64,000 nt of DNA from Taiwanofungus camphoratus. Taxonomy: Eukaryota > Basidiomycota > Agaricomycetes > Polyporales > Taiwanofungaceae. The stretch is from positions 620,001 to 684,000 of the forward strand of contig CP021227.1 of NCBI GenBank assembly GCA_003999685.1. The letters run 5' to 3'. Made by a program: the position numbers and the translations under genes. Positions 35,772 through 46,542 of the stretch are shown piece by piece. Every line of letters starts with the position of its first letter. The first letter of the stretch is position 1. Under the pieces are notes generated by a model. It made no database searches. It was not told the DNA's origin and worked only from the letters and a program-made list of their open reading frames with translations.

Positions 35772-36828
35772 CTGGCACGACCATAGGTTCAGTCACGCGT
35801 CACAGGCCCCCTTGAACTGGGCAGTTAGTTCAAATGTCACGCGTCCCAAGGGGGTCTGAACTGGCGTCCAAACCATTGGTCACACAGGCGAAAAACACCG
35901 TTTCCTGGCTGTTCAGCCTTCAGTTGAGACTCAAAACAGCTTGTAAACTCTAGTGGTGTCCTATAGAAGTAAGAAATAAGACAATTGCAATGAAAACTAC
36001 TGTAGTTTTTTGTCTTTTTACAGGTGGCTTGGATGTCTTTTGGAGCCTGTTTGCAAACAGTTTTGCAAAGGCTTCCAGCTCCTTAATGACATTACACAGA
36101 TATACCAAGAATGCTGCTCACTCACCTTGATCTATAGTTGCATTTCAGGTACCAAAGTCATGCTTGGCAGCAGAGAGTAAGTCTGTATTGACCAAGTGTG
36201 GCTTGTGAATTACTATATATGTAAGTTAAGTCTTATGATTTATGCTGTTTTTCTCCACATTGCGCAAGTGACCTGCAGACATCACACTAAGTAGGTTGCT
36301 AGCTCAATATTCAATTGCAAAAGCTGGTGTCACACCAGCTTAGGACTAGTGTTGCGACGAGTCGAGTCGAGTCACAAACTCGACAAAACTCGAAAAACCG
36401 AGTTTCTTCGAGGCGGGTTGCGAGTTGACTCGCGAGTTAGGGTGAAACCGGGCCGTGCCAGGCAGCCAATAGAATCCAAGCACCGGAGGGCAAGAGCTCA
36501 CCTTCGATGTCCCAGCTCACGTGCTGAGTCTGGATTGATGGTGCTTATGTAAGAGGCAGCTGGAACAGCAAACTAGCCAATCACTGCGTGAGATCATGCT
36601 TATGTTATCAGAAACACCAACTCGTCGAGCTGTCGAGCGAGTTACTCGACTCGACCGCAACACTACTTAGGACGGACCTTAGGTCCTTAGTTCAGTTACA
36701 AATGTGTCACACCCACACTTGAACTGAACTAAGGGCTCTGTCCTGCGTCACACGGGCCCTTGAACTAGAAAAAATGTGGTTCAAGGGTGTCACACGTCAC
36801 ACTGGCTGAACCTATATGGTCGTGCCAG
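35772..36828. mobile_element. 1.06 kb TA-target element adjoining MITE B
   Basis: The left tip CTGGCACGACCATAGGTTCA and inverted right tip CTGGCACGACCATATAGGTT form ~24 bp terminal inverted repeats. TA flanks both ends (35770-35771, 36829-36830). The left TA is also the outer TA of MITE B. Subterminal regions share inverted GTCACGCGTC/ACACGTCAC and CCCTTGAACTG words. It has no coding frame and itself contains the hAT-like element at 36347-36665. Confidence 0.8.
36347..36665. mobile_element. hAT-like MITE with perfect 8 bp target duplication
   Basis: CTTAGGAC at 36339-36346 and 36666-36673 flanks a 319 bp element. Its ends TAGTGTTGCGACGAGTCGAG and (inverted) TAGTGTTGCGGTCGAGTCGA match closely. 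TAG-start tips plus an 8 bp duplication are the signature of hAT-derived MITEs. Subterminal GAGTCGAGT words repeat in both directions. Confidence 0.9.
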
Positions 36829-37520
36829 TACAGTAGTGATAGTATTACACCTGGTCCAACTACATTTTATTTTCAATTTTTGTCGCAACTACATGTAGAA
36901 GACCCCAGCAACCGATCTGTCAGGGTCCGGACTTGTCCGGATAGCAGTCAAGCCCTTCCTGGGACATCAAATGTCCGGACATTTTTGACAAGCTATTTTG
37001 AGGAGTCCGTTCGTCCGGACCTAGCCTCAGTCTCCGACTACCGACAAGTCTCTTATAGGAAATATCGGAGGTCCTCTCAACCCTCGCTTAATGCGTTGCT
37101 TGCCTTGGGAGATGCATCGACGAGGTATAGGCCAGAATGTTTTGAAAACCTCACCGAGTTCTTAGGCAACAAAGAACTAGATTCATTTGTGCATGAACTC
37201 AATGATAATACACATACTGAACCGATCCACTGCAAAAGATTATGGTTGCGGGCGGATTTTTGCTGTTTTAGCGCTTATTGTGATCACCACTTTCGAACGA
37301 AGTTCACGACCCAAAGTGACCTGTGACAAAGTTCCAAACAAGTTCAGTTCACAGGGGGTGTGACCCATACCATAGCTGGAGTGCATCGAATTTTGATGTG
37401 AAACGCAGAAAAATATGTTGTCGCGTGCAGCAGCATTGAAGCTTGATCTATCGAAGCTTTTACTGTGATGCGAGAAAATTTGGAGTTGTGATGCATCAGC
37501 CAATGCAGTTCACTAATCCA
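36829..37520. other. Intergenic region downstream of SYG1
   Basis: GTCCGGAC words occur at 36920-37022. A 540-base open stretch (36787-37326) begins inside the transposon end and is not taken as a gene. Confidence 0.5.
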
Positions 37521-40500
37521 TTATGATCCATCGGCGTCCTCCATGGCTTCTCTCGAAGGCGTGTGGGATTTCCGCCGACGCCACGACGTGCTTGATGAGC
37601 TGGTTCCGTCGTGTTCTTCATCCTCGTCGCCACCGTCGGAGTCATATGAAGGGTCATCGAACGAGTACGGCAATGGCACTTCTCGAGTGACGCGGTACTG
37701 ATCCATGTTGCCAAGATGCTCGTTTTCCAGACGGACTTTTCGTGTGCGATGAGACTTTGAGGTCCATTATGGGAACATGTCCACTTACAGAAATTCCACT
37801 GCCACCTTCGAAGCATCTCCAGCATTGCTGCGACAAAGGTTCTAATCACATAATTTGGTCCACTCTCGGGGATATAGAAGACCCAAATAAACCTGATGAG
37901 AACATTCGTAACCTATGGGGAACGAGCAATTTGTCACTTTCTACGGTAAGAGTTGTAATGATTGGGTAAGCATACTATTGCTAAGTAGTAAAGCTGCTCA
38001 GGGGCGTGAATCAGCATAATGAAACATCGTTCTGGGAAGTTACAGCACTGACTGGTAAACGGTTCGAATACAGTAGTTCTGAGCGGAGCATGGGATGTCG
38101 CACATGAGGGCGCAGAACTGACCAGTCCATGAGAAAGTCCTGAGGGCTGCAAGTTAGCCTGAGTGAAGTTCGATTTTGAGCAAGACATACCCATGACGAA
38201 GCATATAAAGAATATAGTGTACCAAAGACACACCAGGTCACGAATCTGCCGCCGCGGCCGCCACCTGTAGACATGGGTAATTAAGAAAGAATCAATGCGA
38301 GCACAAATAGAAGAGCAGCCGTAGCGAACCATGTGCTCTCCACAAATAATAGACGAGGTAGTATATGATCCCAGACCCGTACTTTCCTGCCTGCAGAGCG
38401 AGAAATTAGTGTGGTGAAGCAGTAAACATTCCGTCATGCTTACGTTTATCAAATGCGTGATTAAACTCGAATCTACCCAACGCTTTATGCTCTGCACAAA
38501 ACGCACGAGGAGTGGGAGGGCTGCAAGCGCAAACGCGGGACCCCAATTTCGGCCTGTTGTACACTGTCGCCAATTCTCGAGACCGTTGGCATAAGCACAT
38601 CCAACGAAGTACAGATTCGAAAGCGTGAACACTAAGCTGCAGAATTGATCACTAAGAAGCAAGATAAAGACAGATGGCATCAACGGAACAGCACTTGTAC
38701 TGAAGAGGAATAGCTACCGACCCCATCCAGAAGTCCGCAAACTGCATGTGGCCGCACAGTGATCATCGTTATCCCCGCTGACAGAGGATGATGAAACAGA
38801 CGCACTTCGACGCGATGTGTGCCAGATGTAAGCAGCCGGCCAATATTTCTCAAGAGCCACCAACGAGTCGACTTGAACAAGACTGGCAAAGGGTTCAGAA
38901 TGACGAATCCAGTCCATGCGAGCCATAGTAATGGCCAAACCGTTGGCGACAAGGAATGCGCGCCGATACGGGCAAAAGAAAACCAAAACGCGTAGGAAAG
39001 CGTAAATAGAAGAAGCGCTGGTATCTGGTATTTAGATTTTGGGGCATCACAGATGACGGAGTACAAAGTCAGCACAGTAATTCAAATGTAGGGATCAAAC
39101 AAATCACCTCGAAGTACTCGCGATGATCCAGACTCGAACGGACGTCTAGTTCTGTGGGTAAAAGGATAGAGAAATAAGTATAGTCCCCAGGACACAATCA
39201 GGGCACGTACCAAATATAAAGACATAATTGATCCTGGCGTTATGCCACACCAATACATTTAACCCAACTAGAAAGGAAAAGACCACTGGAACAAGCATAA
39301 TAGCATATACGAACAACAAGCCGTCCCAGCCCGTGATCTCTGCGCGTGTTTCGGGCTGAAAGCCTGCTCACCGCTGTCATTTTTAACCAATATGAGGAAG
39401 GAAACGATTCTCACTTCGATACAGTCCGTCAACAAACGCAGGTATAGCGAACCCGAGCATCATTCCACTTCGGAAAGTACTGAAATGATGGCTCTTCTGC
39501 TGCGCTCCACCTCGCAGTCGGGCCATTGCTCTCTTCTTATCTCCACGAGCTCAATGCCAAATATCAGCACGAAATACCCAGCTGCGCTACGATAAACCTA
39601 CTAAAACGTGCAGCAAAGAGGTCCTCCATATCTCTGAGCATCGCCTCCAGGCCTGCGCCAGAGGCACATGCACTGGGTTCAATCTTCTCGATAGTATATG
39701 CATGTTGTGCCGGTATCTATCCGAACGTCAGCCCATGAAAGCATCAGGACAAGCCTACCGATGCTACGTACATGGGTAAACTTCTCAAATTTCTTGAGGG
39801 CCTTCCGAAAGCCGATGAGGTTCAGTGTCTGCCATTGTGTTCGAGTGGTTTGCCACATGTTGACATTTGTACAACGTGCAAATATGCAAACATTGAACAT
39901 ACCCGATAATTGTTCAGCACCTCCAAGCCCCTATCAAGGTACGGTTTGTCGTGTCAAGATTGCAATCGAAGCCGTCATGGAATCATGGTAGGTAAGATAC
40001 CGCATGAGACTCAAGAGCGGTCCACTGGATTCGAGGAGCAACGAACCGGTAACATTCTAATGCTGCCTTCTTCAACTTCTTCTTCGCCTGTTGGTATTCC
40101 TCTGGGTCGTGCTTCGGAGCCACCCCGCCCACCCCATCTCCACTATTGTCCGGGCTCTGTACGTCCTCGACATGCTCAGTCGCGTCTCCATTTATCTGCA
40201 ATTGCACCCGTTGGCGGGAGTGCAAACGGGGCCGTGGCTGTCGCTCGCGGCTCACACTCTTTTCCTGCCTAGTATCGCCACTCTGAATGAAGACCCCATT
40301 TTCCCGCGTATCTTTTTCTATGGATGAATTAGGTCCGTCTCCAGCGCTCGTTTCTCCAACCCTGTCCAATGATTCGCCTTTAATCCTCTTTTCAGCAGCT
40401 TCCTCACCCGGACACGGCTCGCGGCGCTTGCCCGGGCGTACGGGAGAGACTGTCGGTTTGGCAGCCACTACGTGCCGTCGAAGGCGACGTATAGCCAAAG

Positions 40501-41816
40501 TCAGAGGAAAAGGAAGGGGAATCCAGGTGCGCTGTTTCAAGGCCTGAGGATGAGCTTCCTGAAATCGGCAGCGGAAATAGTAATAAGCGAATGAACAGCA
40601 AGTACGTGAGATAAGACTTACATAGAACACGCGCCTATGGTCTTTGAGCTCTTGTAACTGCTCTTTCAAGGCTCCATACCTGCCCAGTTGAAGATCAGAA
40701 GCCATTCAGCATACAAGAAAAAAAGACTCCGGAGTGATTCCAATGGAGCATGGAAGAAAAAATGCCAGATCTATATTTGCATTTCCCCTTGCAAGTATTG
40801 CGATAATACCATTGTCTTCGTCCGGCACTCACCTTGCTCTGACTTCCCGCTCTCTCGCACAGAAGAAGCTCTCGACCTTGTCCAGCTCCACATCGAGCTT
40901 TTCGAAGAACGCACGCTGCACAGGAGTGAGAAGGGGCAGGAGCTCCATCAGAGGCGGATTGGTGCCCGCCGCCCACGGGGCATGTCGCTGTGCGAGTTCA
41001 TTGGCGTCATGATGGCGCTGACTCTGGCTATGGATGTGGACGGGAGCGGGACTGGGCGGCTCCTGGCGTGTGCGAGAAGGCCTGGACCGCAGGAGTGCGG
41101 AAAGAGCTGTGCTGCGCCGGCGTAGCCGCGGGAGGATACCTGTATGCAGGGCTGTGTTGGTAGAATGGGCGAGGGCGGAAGGCGGGAGCGACGAGTCTGT
41201 CTGCCCGTCTCTTCTGTTGTTCTCATACTCTGAACCGGCATCCCGGGGAAATGGCATTGGTCCATTCGAGGACGTGCCATCACGAACATCGCTCGACCCG
41301 GGGTAAGCAGCGGGTGGTGGGAGCGGCAGTGTGCTCTCGATGCTCAACGAACCGTGCGGGCTTCCCGGAGAAGCTGATTCTGTGTGCTGTGCATCAACAT
41401 CAATCGCCCCCGCGCTTGCGTATGGCATGAGTGGGAGAAGAGGGGTGGATCCATCAGCTGCTTCCTGTGCACGACGAATGGCCGTGACATGCTTTTTCAG
41501 GCCGCGATAGTCTCTTTAATTGTGTCCGTGAGTAAGGTGAGCCAAAGATATGGGAGGCAGCATACATATATGCTTTCTTCCACTCCGGAGTCTGTCATGC
41601 GATGGCAAGCATCACGGATGGCCGATTCAAGTCCGTCTATCAGCGATCTACCGGGAAACAGCAATTCTTGGGAACAAACTCCTTACCTGAGTTTCTTCTA
41701 GATATCTGCAAGTGACATTTAAAAAACGTGCAAATGATGATGCGCCAATCAATAAATCAAATCGAGATCGCAGCTTCCGGTCCAAACAAAGGATCAGCGC
41801 ACCGTGCAAATTTCAT
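37521..41816 (-). CDS. SYG1: SPX-EXS domain transporter, SYG1/XPR1 family
   Basis: Twenty-one minus-strand exons give 955 residues: 41816-41803, 41705-41687, 41591-41566, 41513-40833, 40679-40622, 40558-40047, 39930-39903, 39828-39772, 39716-39602, 39549-39415, 39363-39211, 39151-39108, 39024-38806, 38741-38722, 38651-38444, 38390-38330, 38264-38191, 38139-38053, 37993-37976, 37912-37789, 37735-37521. The SPX domain opens MKFARYLEETQTPEWKKAYI-DYRGLKKHVTAIRRAQ, is split by a long Pro/Ser-rich loop, and resumes at LTPVQRAFFEKLDVELDKVE (residue 215) and RTLNLIGFRKALKKFEKFTH. The C-terminal EXS part has GWDGLLFVYAIMLVP, RWWLLRNIGRLLTSG, FADFWMGDQFCSL, DFLMDWSVLRPH and MLRRWQWNFFRLENEHLGN. XPR1 relatives export phosphate, and SPX senses inositol pyrophosphates. 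All phases close. Confidence 0.94.
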
Positions 41817-42196
41817 AACAAGTGATGATAGCTTGGGGTACGCGCAAGGTTGGTCAACGCAACATACGTTCAAATTGGCAAGGGTGCCCTGCAGGAGAAG
41901 CAACTGTAACGCACCGAGCAAACGCTCGCTCCCCGCCAAGCTGCTCGAATTGCACTTATACCTGTCACGTGACAAGGATCTCATGCGAATCTTTGACGAG
42001 TCCAAGCAAGGGGCGCGCACCGGCAGATGCCGAGACACAGGGTAGGGGGGGGTACCCCCAGGGGCCCTTAACCGGGATTTCTTACCAGTTAGCTGTATTT
42101 TCTCCCAGGTATTACAGCGATGTGCATAATTATGCGGAAACGCAACTTTTTTTTGGGTAGCCGAAGTAGGACCCCGATATGAGTTTCCATTCTGAG
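41817..42196. other. SYG1 upstream region
   Basis: Promoter region of SYG1 is expected here. A CACGTGAC word at 41967-41974 is the only notable motif. Confidence 0.4.
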
Positions 42197-43191
42197 TACG
42201 AAATCTGTTGCGCAGCCAAATGTGCGTACGACTGCGCCTTCGACTTCAAGTCGCAATATCCCTCGAACGGCTCAGCGTTTTCACATTATGTTAACGGATT
42301 TGGATTCTACTCGTCGACACGGAAGGTTTGATACCCAAAATGTTACTATCTGGCTGCTTGGTCATAATTGGCTTTCTGTGTGCGCTCCCGAGCTTCGAAT
42401 TGGATTTGCACTCTATGGAAGGCTTGGATGGTCTTGTGAAGTTGCAGAGAGGTGTGAGATAGGGCACCATGCAGGTTTTGGAAGGGAGACATGGCTGGAA
42501 GCTTGAGGTATAATGTGCATATCTTGGACAAGAGTTCCCTTCAAGTTTTACCATTTCCTTCTTACATTTTGTGTACATTCATTGTATTTCATCATAGCAT
42601 ACTTACTGTCTTACTGTCTTCAGAACATACACAATACAAAAAAAAATTGAGTTGGATGTTGAACTATGAGTGATGATGTACATTGGTTACTGTGGACTAA
42701 AAACTTGTCTGGGCATCATGCTCGGAATTGGGACAACTTGAAACTGATTCATGACCTCATGAGATACTCTTAGAGTGTTCTAAAGTGTCTGAGTTGTGCA
42801 AACAACAATCAGAGTTCTCCAGAGGACGTACTATACCACAAGTTGATTACATGTGGTACACACCACAAAAACAACAGAAACAGAGTGTATTTGCTTACAA
42901 AATATATATGTTGCCCTGCTAGCATCTATCTCGCACCTCTCTGCAACTTCACAAGACCATCCAAGCCTTCCATAGAGTGCAAATCCAATTCGAAGCTCGG
43001 GAGCGCACACAGAAAGCCAATTATGACCAAGCAGCCAGATAGTAACATTTTGGGTATCAAACCTTCCGTGTCGACGAGTAGAATCCAAATCCGTTAACAT
43101 AATGTGAAAACGCTGAGCCGTTCGAGGGATATTGCGACTTGAAGTCGAAGGCGCAGTCGTACGCACATTTGGCTGCGCAACAGATTTCGTA
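42197..43191. mobile_element. Long inverted-repeat element (266 bp arms)
   Basis: Bases 42197-42462 and 42926-43191 are near-perfect reverse complements (one mismatch noticed, GTGTGAGATAG against GTGCGAGATAG). They flank a 463-base spacer with no coding. One frame of the right arm reads FEARERTQKANYDQAAR, which resembles the end of a Ty3/gypsy integrase with stops, so the arms may derive from a retrotransposon fragment. No flanking duplication was found. Confidence 0.8.
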
Positions 43192-43306
43192 GGGTTTCGA
43201 CCAGTAAAATTTTTGGTATTTGTGAAAGCTATCAAAAAAGATGAGCTTTTGACCAATCAGAAGCAGTTGCCGACTGAGTCAGGGTGCCGACTCCATATGT
43301 AGGCAT
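43192..43306. repeat. Palindromic repeat family, copy D (one end missing)
   Basis: It starts exactly where the right arm of the long inverted repeat ends. It carries GACCAGTAAAATTTTTGG, AAAAAAGATGAGCTTTTGACCA and the right tip GGTGCCGACTCCATATGTAG, closest to copy C. The left tip is absent. Confidence 0.75.
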
Positions 43307-44051
43307 AGTACATGTACGTCCATCTAGACTACTTCTGTTGTGGTGTGTAGGCGCCTGAAGCACGTAAATTGACTTCATCATCATCGTCTGTTGTGGTGCA
43401 AGGTGGCGAGGCTGCAGCGCGTCGCTAATGACCACAGCTTTCTTGTGAAATCAGTTCGAACGTAGAGAAGACATGTGTGGATTATGTTCGAGGCCGGCGG
43501 TAGCTCGCATCCGCACATTCTGGTGAGCTTGAACGGACAAAGGACCTTCTCACCATCAAATGCATCCGTCCCAGCAACTTGATGATGGCACACTCGAAAC
43601 CGCATCCCTGTCCCCTTCTCTCAAACACCGGTTTGTCTGCTGGCATAGACATCGCCGACAGGACCGTTCAATGCTCTATGACACAGATAGACGTCCACCA
43701 CGCCAGCTTATCAAACAGAGAAACGGAACCATCTCATGTCCGCAGAAGTGCTGGTGATTTGACGCGTGGATATTGTCAGACGAGCGGTTTAGGAACACGT
43801 CTTCATGGGTCCGTCCGACTGCTTTTGACTATCGCGATCAATTCTCTGCGATCACAGCGTCTATGTGCGAGGATGGGTGCAGCCATACATAGCTGCCTTC
43901 TGTCTGTGAGAACGCGTCGCGGTCGCCGTGACGCAGACGCCCATGCGCGATCATCGATCACGTTATCGCATTTCCCTGGCTCTTGTTACAATCTGTCCAT
44001 GCCCTCCAGTCATGTCCTGCCTAGGACACACTCGACCAGTCCACCAGGGCC
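43307..44051. other. Intergenic region
   Basis: No gene is supported. A plus-strand open stretch across 43579-44436 overlaps the hydrolase gene antisense and is an effect of its base composition. Confidence 0.5.
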
Positions 44052-45010
44052 TCACGCACCCTCCGCCTCCCTCTTCACCGCCTCCGCCATCTCACCCAGC
44101 GTCGCGAACCTGAACGCGGCCTTGCTCCCCTCCGCCTCGTCCTGCCCAATGACCGAGCCCCTCCGCGCGATCCACGCCGCGTGCAGCCCCGCAGCGCGCG
44201 CGGGCGCGACGTCGTGCACGACGCTGTTCGCGACGACGAGCACGTCCGCGCTCCGCACGCCGTGCTCGCGCTCGAGGCGGCCGAGCGCGTGCGCGAGCGC
44301 GGCGGGGTCGGGCTTGTACGCGCGCGCGTCCTCGGCGGTGTACACCGCGGCGAACGCGACGCGCGGGCCCTCGAGCGCGCGCTGCGTCGCGGCGAAGGAC
44401 GCGCGGTCGACGTTCGAGAGCACCGCGAGCGTGTAGTGCGTGCCCAGGAGCGCGAGCGCGGGGACGGTGTCGGGGAAGGGCGCCCAGCGCGCGATGCTGC
44501 GCGCGAACGCAGTGTGCTCGTCGGCGTCCTCGCCGGCCGCGGACGTGCCCGCCTCCGCCTGGCCGACGGGCACCGTCCCCGTGTCCGTGTGCGCCGATGC
44601 CTCCACTTGGGTGGTCCCCTCCTTCGGACCGGGCGGCGCAGGTTCGTTCTTCAGCCTCGACTCCATCTCGGCGTGCACGCGCGCTAGGAGGTCTGCATAG
44701 CGCATATGCGGGAAGCGGGCCTCTAGGTCCTTCTCGACGGCCGCAAAGGCGCGCAGAGCCGCAGGCTTGGAGGCGGCGAGCGGTGCACCGCCGGGAGTGC
44801 GCGCGAGAAGTGGCTGAAGCGCAGAGAAGATGCCCGTTTCCCAGTCCTAGGTATAGGGGCAAGGTGTAGAATGAATCGTCGCAAACGCGACTTGGACGAT
44901 AATGCATCATGACGCACCACGAGAGTGCCGTAAACGTCGAAGAGGAGCACTTTGAACTGGGTAAGCTTGACATCCTTCCCCGAACTCGTGCTTGTGCTTG
45001 AATCAGCCAT
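44052..45010 (-). CDS. Haloacid dehalogenase type II-like HAD hydrolase
   Basis: Two exons (45010-44918, 44846-44052) give 295 residues. HAD motif I is FDVYGTLVDWETG (nucleophile D25), motif II LAVLSNVDR, motif III YKPDPAAL, and motif IV VANSVVHDVAPARAAGL. This set is that of (S)-2-haloacid dehalogenase-like hydrolases, which attack C-halide bonds; the natural substrate in fungi is unknown. The intron falls inside motif I, and removing it creates YGTLVDWE. Exon 2 is extremely GC-rich with almost all third positions G or C. An acidic Thr/Gly-rich loop (about residues 100-135) interrupts the cap domain. Confidence 0.9.
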
Positions 45011-45756
45011 CGGTCTTGATATTATTGCACGAGATGCAAATTTGATTGTGCGCTTTCCCCGTCGACACCCGCAAGGTCGCGTATATATGTAGTCAAGTAT
45101 AGAGGCGTCTCTGAACTCGGTACCGAAGACTGATCGACCACAGCTGCTGAGCGCTGATGCGTATGTGTTTTGCTGACTTGTACTGTATTGCATGAATCAC
45201 GTGGAGCAGCCCCACGGATGGATCTGCACGGGCTTGAAGTTGTGACTGTAAAGCATTCCGACCTGTGACCCAAACGACGTCATCATTCATTCTGCAGTCC
45301 GACTATATATGGGAGCTAATTCTCACGGTATGCAACACCAGTATGTTAACTTGCGAGCACATTTTGGATTACCTATGCGACGTTCGCCGTGCGCTCGCAG
45401 CGTGCAGGCTTCCGAGAGCGCGCATCCATCTGTTCTCCAGCGTCACCCTGACATCCGGATGCCACCCGGTTCCCCAGCTCTTTCTCTCCGGTCAGACACT
45501 CAGTCTTTCAGGCCTCAGGTCTGGTCCGGCTACCTTCCGCGTGTGCTAGACTCTCTGCGCTACATGTTTTCCACATCAGTATTCGTAGTCATACCATGCG
45601 ATGGACCACTCTGCTGGACCATGACTCGTCCTCTGTTGTAGCGCCTCCGGAAAGGCCCATCACCATCGACAATTTTAAATTTTCTTTATTCCCTCAGCTC
45701 GTTGAACTCTCCCCTGCGCAGTCCCGAAGTCTCTCCGCCGTCAATGCGGCCATGAC
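45011..45756. other. Intergenic region
   Basis: Nothing was recognised; short plus-strand open stretches at 45265-45641 show no motif. Confidence 0.4.
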
Positions 45757-46350
45757 TCATTGAGCGGCACGCAACATCTCCTTCAAGCACTGGGTAATTT
45801 TCTTGAACACCTGACGCTCTCGCTCGATGTCGCGTTCATCGAAGAGGAGCCCCAATGGGGACACTATCTCAGCTTTGCGCGCCATCTGCAGCTCATCTCG
45901 CTGCATCTCCAGGCCCGCTTCCGCAACACGATCGTGTGCACCAGGCTCTCTCTCTCTCGCGATGTCGCGCTCCCCAGCGTCTGCGTTGAGAACGCATCCA
46001 GCTGCCAGTGCCCCTCTCTCGCGCGGACTGGAGCGAGCCTGACATGCTGCTTTGCGGCCGCCTGGACGGCACCTTGGCACGACCGTCCGCGGCTCCAGGC
46101 TGTGTTCGATATCATCTTGTCTCGGAACCGCAGCTTTGACGCACACACTCAGAGGGACGTCCGCTCCGCTGAGAGCAGCGTGCCCAGATTTCGAGCCGAG
46201 AAGAGCCACGTTGGTCTTTGTTGGCTCGATTCGGGTGGCATTCGGGGCATTCATGATGATCGCGTCATGACTGCAGGATTCTACAGGACTAGGTAGACGC
46301 AGGACTATAAAGTCGTTCACATGCGCTTGCACATTAGCAGACGATGACAT
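45757..46350 (-). CDS. Hypothetical protein with C-terminal coiled coil
   Basis: A single open frame of 197 residues, not recognised. The C-terminal third is rich in Glu, Arg and Leu (LEMQRDELQMARKAEI, DERDIERERQVFKKITQCLK), as in a coiled coil. The N-terminal part is Ala/Pro-rich without motifs. A similarly long frame lies antisense on the plus strand (45760-46296), but it lacks such organised composition. Reality as a gene is uncertain. Confidence 0.4.
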   Translation of the reverse strand: MSSSANVQAHVNDFIVLRLPSPVESCSHDAIIMNAPNATRIEPTKTNVALLGSKSGHAALSGADVPLSVCVKAAVPRQDDIEHSLEPRTVVPRCRPGGRKAACQARSSPRERGALAAGCVLNADAGERDIAREREPGAHDRVAEAGLEMQRDELQMARKAEIVSPLGLLFDERDIERERQVFKKITQCLKEMLRAAQ

Positions 46351-46542
46351 GTCGTTGTGTCAAACCACCATCATATTGAGAGAAGTACAGTCCATATGCC
46401 AAACGCAGCTGTATATGGTGATCTTGGATTGTGTCGCTGGTGTATAGTACAGTAATTTTTATGCCCTCCGTTAATTCGCCTCTCAGCCGTTGTCTCTATC
46501 ACCCCGCCCATGTCATGCTGCAAGTGCGGTACGACAAGGATC

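Noticed and set aside
36787-37326. 179-codon open frame beside SYG1
   Set aside because: It starts inside the inverted repeat of a transposon and shows no family resemblance.
43579-44436. Long plus-strand open frame (285 codons)
   Set aside because: It lies antisense to the GC-rich dehalogenase-like exon, and GC-rich codons keep the opposite strand open; no motif.
44092-44973. Long minus-strand frame of Arg/Ala repeats
   Set aside because: It is the shifted frame of the hydrolase gene; composition is an echo of GC-rich codons.
45760-46296. Plus-strand frame antisense to the hypothetical coiled-coil protein
   Set aside because: The minus frame has organised Glu/Arg/Leu heptad-like content; the plus frame looks random.
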